DNA of 64,000 bases from UBA2206 sp049303905 (GTDB taxonomy: Bacteria > Patescibacteriota > Minisyncoccia > Moranbacterales > UBA2206): NCBI GenBank assembly GCA_049303905.1, contig JBAQNP010000011.1, positions 1-64,000 of the forward strand, read 5' to 3'. The notes under the pieces are model-generated. The model saw only the letters and a list, made by a program, of their open reading frames with translations, did no database searches and was not told the DNA's origin. The position numbers and the translations under genes were made by a program. This document shows positions 56,846 to 64,000 of the stretch, in pieces; within the stretch, counting starts at the first letter, position 1, and every line of letters starts with the position of its first letter.

Positions 56846-57385
56846 ATGAACAAATTTCTAATTTTCTCTTTTGGAATAGCTGCCGCCTTTGGCGCTTTGA
56901 TTTTCCAAACAATTTCAACTATCATCTTTCCTGCCTTAGAAAATTCTGCCGTTTCGGAAAAAATTGGAATTTTCATGCTTTTGGCAATTTTTTCAGAAGA
57001 ATTTATTAAGCTTGGTCTCTTATGGAAAATTTCAAAAAGCGCAAAAAATATTTTCTGGCATTCGATTATTTTAGGCAGTGGATTTGCCGTGGCAGAAATA
57101 TTTCTAAATATTCTAAATAATAATCCTCTTAACCCTGACTTATTACTCTCTTATTTTGGACTATTTCTGATTCATATTTTTACTTGTGCAATCTATGGAC
57201 TCTACTTTACCAAAAAAGAGACTCTGGCAATTTGGAGTATTTTGATTGTCTTTTGTCTGGGATACTTATCTCATTTTCTTTTTAATTTTTTTGTTCTCAT
57301 TTCGACCAATCCCCTGACGCTTAATGGCGGGTTAATTATTCTCATTTTTTTAGCTTTTTTACTAAGCAAGAATGGCCAAAAATAA
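56846..57385 (+). CDS. PrsW-like intramembrane metalloprotease
   Basis: 179 residues, six or so TM helices. SEEFIKLG carries the EExxK motif, then GFAVAEIF, IHIFTCAIYG and YLSHFLFNF give the later Glu and His positions of the PrsW (M82) family. It starts 1 nt after tsaD. PrsW cleaves anti-sigma factors; a sigma gene lies nearby on the other strand, but no link is proven. Confidence 0.75.
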   Translation: MNKFLIFSFGIAAAFGALIFQTISTIIFPALENSAVSEKIGIFMLLAIFSEEFIKLGLLWKISKSAKNIFWHSIILGSGFAVAEIFLNILNNNPLNPDLLLSYFGLFLIHIFTCAIYGLYFTKKETLAIWSILIVFCLGYLSHFLFNFFVLISTNPLTLNGGLIILIFLAFLLSKNGQK

Positions 57386-57450
57386 CTTTTCTTGCCAAAA
57401 TAGCAGAATTAAATTAGAATTAAAGTAAGATAAATAAATAACAATATTAT

Positions 57451-57987
57451 ATGACCAAAGTAAAGAAATCTTTTTTTGAAAAATTAACCGGCTCTCGAAC
57501 AATCGACAGTAGTGAAGGGGGATCTTTTGAGAGAGAACGCCCAATGAATATTTCCAACATTTATTCCGAAGATGTCGAAGCCGAAATGATTCTCAATTCC
57601 TCTCCGCGCATGATGGAACGAGAAGAAACACACTCTTCCCCTGTTCAAGAAGACGGCGAAGGACAACTCACTATCGATGTTTACCAAACTGACAATGATG
57701 TAGTGATTCGTTCCACTATCGCTGGCGTGAAACCAGAAGATTTGGATGTGAGCATCAACAATGATATGATCACCATCCGTGGTGAAAGAAGAAAAGACGA
57801 AGAAGTTTCCGAAGAAAATTATTATTATCAAGAATGTTATTGGGGGAGTTTTTCCCGTTCTGTTATTTTGCCAGTAGATGTTTTGGCTGATAAGATAGAG
57901 GCTTCAATGAAAAACGGAATTTTGACCATTCGCTTGCCAAAGGCTGACAATACTAAAACAAAAAAAATTCAAGTTAGAGGATTCTAG
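57451..57987 (+). CDS. Hsp20/alpha-crystallin small heat-shock protein
   Basis: 178 residues. The N-terminal region (1-65) is polar and variable; the alpha-crystallin domain (about 68-165) shows LTIDVYQTDNDVVIRSTIAGVKPEDLDV, the ITIRGERR strand and the GILTIRLPKA end. No I-x-I tail is obvious. An ATP-independent chaperone. Confidence 0.95.
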   Translation: MTKVKKSFFEKLTGSRTIDSSEGGSFERERPMNISNIYSEDVEAEMILNSSPRMMEREETHSSPVQEDGEGQLTIDVYQTDNDVVIRSTIAGVKPEDLDVSINNDMITIRGERRKDEEVSEENYYYQECYWGSFSRSVILPVDVLADKIEASMKNGILTIRLPKADNTKTKKIQVRGF

Positions 57988-58022
57988 AAGAAAAAAATGA
58001 AAACACAGAAATTAACAGAATG

Positions 58023-58046
58023 ACACAGAAAAATTCTGTGTTTTTC
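58023..58046 (+). terminator. Hsp20 gene terminator
   Basis: ACACAGAA/TTCTGTGT with a 3-nt loop and T-run. Confidence 0.8.
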
Positions 58047-58071
58047 TTTCTATTTATGGTATATTAAAGCT

Positions 58072-59373
58072 ATGCAAACTCGAAATTACATTTTAATGGC
58101 TTCTTTTTTAACTCTGGTTTTTTGGCCAGGAAATATTTTCGCCCAAAATAATGATTTGAGCAAAGCCTTGCCAATAGATATTTTGAATAAAATTCCGAGT
58201 GATTTGAGTTTGACCATCAACGAAAACTCCTACCCACTGGCTAAATCAGAAATTTCTACTTGGCTAAAAGAAAAAAATTATCTTTCGTGTGATGCCATTT
58301 ATTTTTCCGAGATAGAAAATATTGATCTATGTAAATATGAAAAATCCATCGAATGTCGACTCTCCTTTCCCTATGAAAAACAAAGACATGTTCGCAAAAA
58401 TCATACTCTCAGTGTCAATATTATTTCAATTGAAAATTTCACTAAAGATCTGGCTAGGAAAGTTAACAAGGATCCGATTGATGCAAAATTTGAAATAACT
58501 GACGGCAAGGTTTCTGTTTTTTCTCTTTCTAGTCCTGGCATAGAACTCAATGAAAAAGAAAGTGTTAAAATTTTAGAAAATTATTTATTAGCCCAAAATT
58601 TTTCCAGCTCTCCAGAACTTCCGACTCAAAAAAAACAACCGGAAATTTCTTCTGACTCACAAAATAATTTAGGCATTACCAGTCTCATCGGAAGCGGAAA
58701 ATCAAATTTTGTCGGTTCACCAAAAAATAGGATCTTTAATATTAAGGTAGCCACTAACCGTTTCAATGGAATTCTTATTAAGCCCGACGAAGAATTTTCT
58801 TTTGTCAAAGTTTTGGGCGAAGTAGATGGTGAACATGGCTATTTGCCAGAGCTGGTTATCAAGCAAGATAAGACCGAACCAGAATTTGGGGGAGGAATTT
58901 GCCAAGTTTCTACTACTGCTTTTCGCGCTGCGATAAATTCTGGGCTAGAAATAACCGCCAGAAGAAATCATGCTTATCCGGTTAGTTACTATAACCCACA
59001 AGGCATGGATGCTACAGTTTATGTCCCCCGCCCTGATTTGCGCTTTATCAATAATACTCCAAAACATATTCTCATTGAAACAAAAATCGAAGGTACGGAA
59101 TTATTTTTCAATTTTTATGGCACGGATGATGGCCGAAAAACAAATGTTATCGGACCAACAATCACAGAGAGAAAACCCGATGGTTCAATGAAAGCTACTT
59201 TCACCCAACAAGTTTTTGACAAAGATGCCAAGCTAATTCGAGAAGATGTTTTCAATAGCGCTTATGATTCTCCTAGTAAATATCCGCACCCCGGCGCCGA
59301 AACTCTAACTGAAAAACCAAAGGATTGGTCTGATAATGAATGGAAAAAATATAAAAAAGAACATAAAATATAG
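58072..59373 (+). CDS. VanW family protein
   Basis: 433 residues with an N-terminal signal peptide. The VanW domain sits at about 215-345: FNIKVATNRFNGILI, GGGICQVSTTAFRAAINSGL, and HAYPVSYYNPQGMDATVYVP. A preceding domain (about 40-180) resembles the peptidoglycan-binding region PF12229. VanW is found in vancomycin-resistance clusters but function is unsettled; it is widespread in CPR cell envelopes. TATATT lies 6 nt before the ATG, implying a leaderless mRNA. Confidence 0.9.
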   Translation: MQTRNYILMASFLTLVFWPGNIFAQNNDLSKALPIDILNKIPSDLSLTINENSYPLAKSEISTWLKEKNYLSCDAIYFSEIENIDLCKYEKSIECRLSFPYEKQRHVRKNHTLSVNIISIENFTKDLARKVNKDPIDAKFEITDGKVSVFSLSSPGIELNEKESVKILENYLLAQNFSSSPELPTQKKQPEISSDSQNNLGITSLIGSGKSNFVGSPKNRIFNIKVATNRFNGILIKPDEEFSFVKVLGEVDGEHGYLPELVIKQDKTEPEFGGGICQVSTTAFRAAINSGLEITARRNHAYPVSYYNPQGMDATVYVPRPDLRFINNTPKHILIETKIEGTELFFNFYGTDDGRKTNVIGPTITERKPDGSMKATFTQQVFDKDAKLIREDVFNSAYDSPSKYPHPGAETLTEKPKDWSDNEWKKYKKEHKI

Positions 59374-59382
59374 CAGTCTGTT

Positions 59383-59456
59383 AATCCCGCACTAACTTTT
59401 TTTGCTTTTCAAAATTTTTAGATTTTATTGTGCTAATAAAAATTTAGTGCGGGATT
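59383..59456 (+). repeat. 13-bp inverted repeat after the VanW gene
   Basis: AATCCCGCACTAA and TTAGTGCGGGATT pair across about 48 nt. It could stabilise the mRNA 3' end or be a small element with terminal inverted repeats. Confidence 0.55.
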
Positions 59457-59521
59457 GACTAAGCTCTCCATTTGGGCTAGTATTTCATATGTTATAAAGA
59501 AAGAGGAGTGATAACAACGAC

Positions 59522-59594
59522 GCGCCCGTAGCTCAATGGATAGAGTACTTGGCTTCGAACCAAGGGGTTGTAGGTCCGATTCCTGCCGGGCGCA
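59522..59594 (+). tRNA. tRNA-Arg (TCG)
   Basis: 73 nt. Acceptor GCGCCCG/CGGGCGC; anticodon loop CTTCGAA (TCG); T-arm GTCCGATTC. Confidence 0.93.
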
Positions 59595-59619
59595 CAAAAT
59601 TTCAAGAAATAGCAACGAC

Positions 59620-59692
59620 GCGCCCATAGCTCAGTTGGTAGAGCAGATCCCTCTTAAGGATATGGTCCCAGGTTCGAGTCCCGGTGGGCGCA
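59620..59692 (+). tRNA. tRNA-Lys (CTT)
   Basis: 73 nt. Acceptor GCGCCCA/TGGGCGC; anticodon loop CTCTTAA (CTT), with a mismatch at the stem base; T-arm GGTTCGAGTCC. Confidence 0.9.
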
Positions 59693-59777
59693 CAAAAAAA
59701 TGTTGGTGAGTTGGTTTGTGAATAAAATCAGAAAGCCATCCCTTGCCAAATGAAATATTTTATTATATCATCAAGGC

Positions 59778-60332
59778 ATGGTGCAAATAAAATGCAATGT
59801 CTGTAAAAAAGAATTTTATGCTAAGCCGAGCCAGATTAAAAATGGCTTAGGTAAATATTGTTCTCGAGAATGTCATCATGTAAAACTAAAAACTGGAAAA
59901 ATAGTCAGTTGTTATATTTGCAAAAAACAAACATACAAATCTGGCAAAGCGCTAAAAGGTTCAAAAAGTAAAAAATATTTCTGTAGCAAATCCTGTCAAA
60001 CTAAATGGAGAAATTCGATGGTTTTTATAGGTAAAAATCATACAAATTGGAAGGGTGGTCGCTTCACATATAGAAATATCATATCTAGAAGCAATGTTCC
60101 AAAGGTTTGCACCATATGTGATGAAAAAGATACTAGGGTATTACTCGTCCATCATATGGATGTAGATAATAAAAATAATAAACTTGATAATTTAATTTGG
60201 TTGTGTCATAATTGTCATTTCTTAGTTCACCATTATGCAAAAGAAAAAGAAAATATAAATAAAATTATTTCCAATAAAAATTCAATGAGTAATTTAAAGT
60301 CTATAGAGGGGCGGGTATCGTCCAGTGGTTAG
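59778..60332 (+). CDS. HNH endonuclease with zinc-finger N-terminus, running into tRNA-His
   Basis: 184 residues. Two treble-clef-like zinc units (CNVC...CSREC; CYIC...CSKSC) precede an HNH domain: CTICDEKDT, LLVHHMDVDNKNNKLDNLIWLCHNCHFLVHH. This is the layout of phage and homing HNH endonucleases. The last eight codons (SIEGRVSSSG) read through the first 23 nt of tRNA-His. It lies inside a tRNA cluster and is probably a free-standing homing-type gene. Confidence 0.88.
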   Translation: MVQIKCNVCKKEFYAKPSQIKNGLGKYCSRECHHVKLKTGKIVSCYICKKQTYKSGKALKGSKSKKYFCSKSCQTKWRNSMVFIGKNHTNWKGGRFTYRNIISRSNVPKVCTICDEKDTRVLLVHHMDVDNKNNKLDNLIWLCHNCHFLVHHYAKEKENINKIISNKNSMSNLKSIEGRVSSSG

Positions 60333-60382
60333 GACACAAGTTTGTGGAACTTGGAAGTTGGGTTCAATTCCCAATACCCGCC
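60310..60382 (+). tRNA. tRNA-His (GTG)
   Basis: 73 nt including G-1 paired with C73. Acceptor GCGGGTA/TACCCGC; anticodon loop TTGTGGA (GTG). Overlapped at its 5' end by the HNH ORF. Confidence 0.93.
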
Positions 60383-60406
60383 CCTGTGTAGATTTTCATA
60401 CTATAT

Positions 60407-60479
60407 GCGCCGGTAGCTCAGTGGATAGAGCAGTAGCCTTCTAAGCTATTGGTCGCAGGTTCGATTCCTACCCGGCGCA
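60407..60479 (+). tRNA. tRNA-Arg (TCT)
   Basis: 73 nt. Acceptor GCGCCGG/CCGGCGC; anticodon loop CTTCTAA (TCT); T-arm GGTTCGATTCC. Confidence 0.93.
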
Positions 60480-60485
60480 CAATAA

Positions 60486-60513
60486 AAAATTACGTAATTA
60501 ATTACGTAATTTT
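60486..60513 (+). terminator. 28-bp palindrome/terminator after tRNA-Arg
   Basis: Perfect palindrome AAAATTACGTAATTAATT..., identical to 34928-34955; followed by TTTTTTCTTTT. Confidence 0.75.
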
Positions 60514-60806
60514 TTTCTTTTCATCCTCTTTGCTAAAAACAAAAAATATTTGCCGAAATTCTTGTTTGAGTTTTAGATTTTTATCTAAAAATATCCTTTC
60601 TTTTGTATTTTTTTGCATTTTTATCCACCCCATAAAATAAAGAATTATAAATTGAGATTTTAGAGCGTTAAGAATTTACTCATCAGTGCCTAAGAGGCGT
60701 TAGTAAATTTAGCGAGAAAATCGAAAATTTATTTCTTTATTTTATTAGGGTGGCCTTTTTTCTTTCTGCCACTTTCTTTTTGGGCAAAAAGAAAGTGGTG
60801 AGGAGT
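60514..60806. other. Non-coding region with inverted-repeat element and hairpin
   Basis: No supported gene. CCACCCCATAAAATAAAGAA (from 60622) pairs with TTCTTTATTTTATTAGGGTGG (to 60754) across about 90 nt, and a strong hairpin CCACTTTCTTTTT/AAAAAGAAAGTGG lies at 60768-60797, the likely end of the fibronectin gene transcript. A similar AAAGAAAGTGG hairpin is at 15650-15690. Confidence 0.55.
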
Positions 60807-63800
60807 CTAATTCCCAATCTTCTTCACCCACCCAAAGGTGCTTTCAAAGTTAGAGATGATGAGATCAAGAACTGATTGTTGTTTAGTTGGAGTGAGGAGG
60901 GAGTAGTTTTCAGAGATAGAGACATTACCGTGTTTGTCAAAGGAAGCAGTTCTGAATTGATAGACACTGGCAGGTTTTAGATCAGTCAGAACAAAGAGAT
61001 GGTTTTTGGTGAGATCTTGTTTTTTGATGAGTTTCCAGTTATCAATTTTAGTTATGTCAGGGTTTTTGAGTTGATCAATTAGATTAGGGTCTTTTTCTAC
61101 TCCTTCGCGGTAAGCCAGGATAGAATTAGAATCTTTGTCAGTGTTCCAACTAATGATGGTTTGGATTTGAGCTTCTTTACCAGGAAAGACGGTGGTGTCA
61201 GATTTAACGTTGGTGATAGTCGGAGCGTTGAGATCTTCCTCGGTTGTGAAACTCTGCTCTTCACTACTAGATTCATTGTTAAATGCGTCTTTGGAAGAGA
61301 CTTTGAAGGTGTAGCGCGTACCAGGGAAAAGGTTGGTGAGGGTGAAGGAGTGGTCAGTGACCGCTTCGAGTTCTCCGTTGGTGGTACCTTTGGTCTCTCC
61401 ATCTTTTTTGAATTCTACTCGGGAGTCTGTTTTGACGTTAGTTTGCCAATTAATGGTGGCGGATTCGATTTGGATATCTTTGATGGTAACATTGGAGATT
61501 ACTGGGAGAGAGGTGGTGGTGAAGGAGTAGTCGTCACTGGTGAGAGTTTGACCGTCAGAGTCGGTGGCAGTGACTCTTAGGTGGTAAGTGGTGTTTTCGT
61601 TGAGGTTAGTGAGATTAACTGTGTGGAGATTACTGGTAGTTTTACCTTTGTCAGATTTTCCATATTTAATTGATTCACCGTATTCAAGTTGGGAAGAGTC
61701 AATGGAGCCAGTGGTGGTCCAAGAGATATCAGCAGAGTTGAGGGTGAGGTTGGAAATGGAGATACCAGAGAGACTGGCAGTGTCTCCGGTGGAGAAAGAT
61801 TTGTTTTCTGATTGGGTGGTGGTACCTAGGAGTCCTTCAGAGTAAGCGTAGTAGTTATACTGAGTGTTAGCGTTCAAGTTTTTAATTATGATTTCGTGGT
61901 CTGTCCTAGCAGCAGTAATGTTTTCCGCTTGACTCGTTGCCGTGTCCTCGTTGTCAGTGTCTTGCCAATAGTAAATCTTTCCAATAGCTGGTCGGTTGGT
62001 GGTCCAGGAGAAAGTAGCTGTGGTATCAGTGATATCTACAGATGGGCCACTGCTGGTAATGGAGATAGAGTAGAGTCCAGAGAGAGCGTCTTGGATTTCG
62101 GCTTCGGTGAAATAGTAGTTGTCGATCATATCTTGGATTTGGGACATGATGTCGGTAAGTTGGTCGCCTTCGCCATCTGCGTCAACATCTTCGGTTGGGG
62201 AGGTGGTGGTGAAGGTGAGAAGATTATTTGAGTCGTCTTTGTTTTGGGTGGAAAGATTATCATCAGAATCTCTTGAAGAAACCTTAAAATAATATGTAGT
62301 AACTGAGTTTAAGCCATTTAATAAAACTTCATGAACAGTGACTGATTCAGTAGAAGCATTTCCTTTACTCTCTGCATATTCCTCTGCTATTCCATAATCC
62401 ACCAAACTATTCCCCACCACATCCGTCACCCACCTCACCACCGCACTGTCATACTTAATATCACTCACGACAATATCAGAAATAGTCGGTCCGGTAGTGT
62501 CGGGAGTTTCTTCTGAGTTAGTAGTGAAAGTATAATCTGTATTGCTGTTAGTATTAGGATTGGAGTTTTCATCCGTGGCAGTAATTTTGAAATGATAGGT
62601 GGTGTTAGGAGTGAGTTCTTCTAAATCAAAGACTTGATTGATGTTTAGATTATCACTGGTAAGCGTAGTGCCATAACTAGTGTCTGTTCCATATTCCAAA
62701 GTTGAAGTTGATTGTTCACTAGTGGTGAAATTGATTTTAGCGGTAGTGGTGGTTTTGGAAATATCAGTGTTGGAGTTGAAAGTAATGGTTGGGGCAATAA
62801 GGTCTTGCGTAGTAGTAAAGGAGTAATAGCTGTTAATGGGATATTGGTTGTTGTCAGTAGCAGTGTCTCCATTGTAAGTTGATTGGGCATAGAAATAGTA
62901 TTTAGTTCCTTGAAGAAGTCCAGTAATAGTCACTTCATGATTGGTAGAATCTTGGCTGGTACCTAAGAAGTTTTCTGCATTAGACATATCTGAAAAGGTA
63001 GAATAGTTAATTTTAGAAGAAGCGGCGATGTCAGTAATCCAATTGATGGTAGCTGAAGTGTTGGTGGTTTTAGAAACTAAAACAGAACCACTGGTGATTT
63101 TTGGTCCGGGGAGAGTTTTGAAATGATAGCCAAGATGATTATTATCGGCGTTATCGTCAGTGCCTGTAATAGCATTAGTGCCCGTAGATTTGACTTGGAA
63201 ATAGTAGTCGGTGTCAGGAGTGAGATTAGTAAGCACTACAGTGTGCGGTCCATAGTGGCCGGTGGAACTATTGTCATACATTGTATCAGAGCCAACTTCA
63301 GTAGTGAATGATCCGGGGGTGATGGAATACCCGACAGTAGAATTAGAAAAAACATCCGTACTCCAAGTGATGGTGGCCTGGGAAGTGAAAATGGGAGAAG
63401 GTGGGATTTGGACATCGGAAATAATTGGCGGAGCGGTAGATGTGCCTCCTCCTCCTTCACCATAGTTTTGAATTCCATCAGCTTTGGCTTGGACAGTTTC
63501 TGAAAAGAAAGATTGGTTACTATTAGAATCAATTGTTTTGACTTTGTAGAAATATTCAGTGTCTCCTACTACGGTATTATCAGGATAGGAGTTGGTGGAT
63601 TGAGTGTAGGTGAAAAAGATTTGATTAAAAGTGCTGTTGTCAGTAGAGCGATAGAGCTCATAGCGATTAAAATTTGGATCAGTGGATACTTTCCAAGCAA
63701 TGAAGAGTCGAAATTCATTAGGAGTGGTAAGGGTGTTAGTGGTATCTTGGACCATAAAAGCAGTAGGGGTTTCGGGGGAGGTGGTGTAAGAGATGCTTGA

Positions 63801-64000
63801 TTCGTTATTGTATTGGTCTTTTAGTTGGAGACAAATGGTGAATGGATCTTGAGCGGGAGTGATGGTGGGAGTGGCATTATATGTTTCGTAACTTGCAGAA
63901 GAAAGAGCGATTTGGCAAGCATCTGAATCTTCTCCTTGAGCGAGTTTCATTTGATAGGTAGAGTCATCAGAGGATGTAATGTTGATTTGGGCGGGAGAAA
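60807..64000 (-). CDS. Large secreted fibronectin type III repeat protein (5' end outside window)
   Basis: The frame stays open past the Met at 63950 to the window edge, so the start is missing. More than 1,060 residues, Thr/Ser-rich. About nine FN3-like domains repeat every 90-110 residues, with the recurrent (S/T)ATINW(T/S)T and YYF(K/Q)V strands (for example SATINWITD, SAVVRWVTD, SADISWTT, SATINWQT). A short C-terminal helix SNFESTFGWVKKIG lacks a clear anchor. Probably a cell-surface or secreted adhesion protein, used in contact with host cells. Confidence 0.9.
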   Translation of the reverse strand, partial: SPAQINITSSDDSTYQMKLAQGEDSDACQIALSSASYETYNATPTITPAQDPFTICLQLKDQYNNESSISYTTSPETPTAFMVQDTTNTLTTPNEFRLFIAWKVSTDPNFNRYELYRSTDNSTFNQIFFTYTQSTNSYPDNTVVGDTEYFYKVKTIDSNSNQSFFSETVQAKADGIQNYGEGGGGTSTAPPIISDVQIPPSPIFTSQATITWSTDVFSNSTVGYSITPGSFTTEVGSDTMYDNSSTGHYGPHTVVLTNLTPDTDYYFQVKSTGTNAITGTDDNADNNHLGYHFKTLPGPKITSGSVLVSKTTNTSATINWITDIAASSKINYSTFSDMSNAENFLGTSQDSTNHEVTITGLLQGTKYYFYAQSTYNGDTATDNNQYPINSYYSFTTTQDLIAPTITFNSNTDISKTTTTAKINFTTSEQSTSTLEYGTDTSYGTTLTSDNLNINQVFDLEELTPNTTYHFKITATDENSNPNTNSNTDYTFTTNSEETPDTTGPTISDIVVSDIKYDSAVVRWVTDVVGNSLVDYGIAEEYAESKGNASTESVTVHEVLLNGLNSVTTYYFKVSSRDSDDNLSTQNKDDSNNLLTFTTTSPTEDVDADGEGDQLTDIMSQIQDMIDNYYFTEAEIQDALSGLYSISITSSGPSVDITDTTATFSWTTNRPAIGKIYYWQDTDNEDTATSQAENITAARTDHEIIIKNLNANTQYNYYAYSEGLLGTTTQSENKSFSTGDTASLSGISISNLTLNSADISWTTTGSIDSSQLEYGESIKYGKSDKGKTTSNLHTVNLTNLNENTTYHLRVTATDSDGQTLTSDDYSFTTTSLPVISNVTIKDIQIESATINWQTNVKTDSRVEFKKDGETKGTTNGELEAVTDHSFTLTNLFPGTRYTFKVSSKDAFNNESSSEEQSFTTEEDLNAPTITNVKSDTTVFPGKEAQIQTIISWNTDKDSNSILAYREGVEKDPNLIDQLKNPDITKIDNWKLIKKQDLTKNHLFVLTDLKPASVYQFRTASFDKHGNVSISENYSLLTPTKQQSVLDLIISNFESTFGWVKKIGN

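Noticed and set aside
60512..60622. 38-codon minus-strand ORF after the tRNA cluster
   Set aside because: Low-complexity Lys-rich, no ribosome-binding site, no conserved context.

Overview
The window is AT-rich bacterial DNA read with the standard code. It looks like a member of the Patescibacteria (Candidate Phyla Radiation, probably a Parcubacteria-type lineage). The reasons are short, tightly packed genes, many small membrane proteins, a tandem-fused D-Ala-D-Ala ligase, a reduced MurF-like protein, VanW, DUF5654, YggT, Lmo0937-type and DM13 proteins, an adenosine kinase/SAH hydrolase pair, and few complete biosynthetic pathways. There are no rRNA genes. tRNAs for Asn, Glu, Arg(UCG), Lys(CUU), His and Arg(UCU) are present. 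The assignment rests on gene content only.

Layout. 1-3.7 kb: a large secreted LCAT/PGAP1-like lipase (cut by the window edge) and small membrane proteins. 3.8-14.4 kb, all on the minus strand: an accessory block with a RhuM-Fic fusion, two DinD paralogues, a Cas4/RecB-like nuclease, a membrane protein, an SDH-type ClpP-fold protease, a DpnI-like methyl-directed endonuclease, a DUF3800 protein behind a 38-residue gene, a Phd-HsdR_N fusion and RadC. Four promoters (three here, one near 49.5 kb) share a 17-bp palindrome over the -10 box. Three of them also carry a DnaA box exactly 9 bp upstream of the -35. 14.4-22.4 kb: core functions (MurF-like, aminotransferase, double Ddl, thiol-redox pair, RRM protein, DM13 protein).

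23.05-34.92 kb: an integrated island of about 11.8 kb at tRNA-Asn. It starts with a large serine recombinase whose 3' end runs into the tRNA. Next come an iteron/palindrome region that looks like an origin, then SpoVG-like, DUF5659-like and other small genes. The cargo is a membrane protein, an S8 protease plus AAA ATPase pair matching the IetAS defence system, and a PIN-like protein. The right boundary repeats the tRNA end and is followed by a 28-bp palindrome identical to the one after a tRNA at 60.5 kb. A GIY-YIG gene flanked by 25-bp direct repeats has separately inserted into the 5' side of the same tRNA.

35-60 kb: mostly core genes: an HTH-Fic protein, RsgA, adenosine kinase and AhcY (methyl-cycle salvage), three tiny genes with strong Shine-Dalgarno sites, two of them Cys-rich, a membrane-protein cluster, ABC-F, DEAD-box helicase, CARDB protein, BRO protein, BaiN-like flavoprotein, cold-shock protein, M23 peptidase, permease, ECF sigma, TsaD, PrsW-like protease, Hsp20 and VanW. 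A tRNA cluster with an HNH endonuclease follows. 60.8-64 kb: a large secreted fibronectin-III protein truncated by the window end. Several genes appear to be transcribed without a leader, and several have long-range inverted repeats directly upstream of their start codon.
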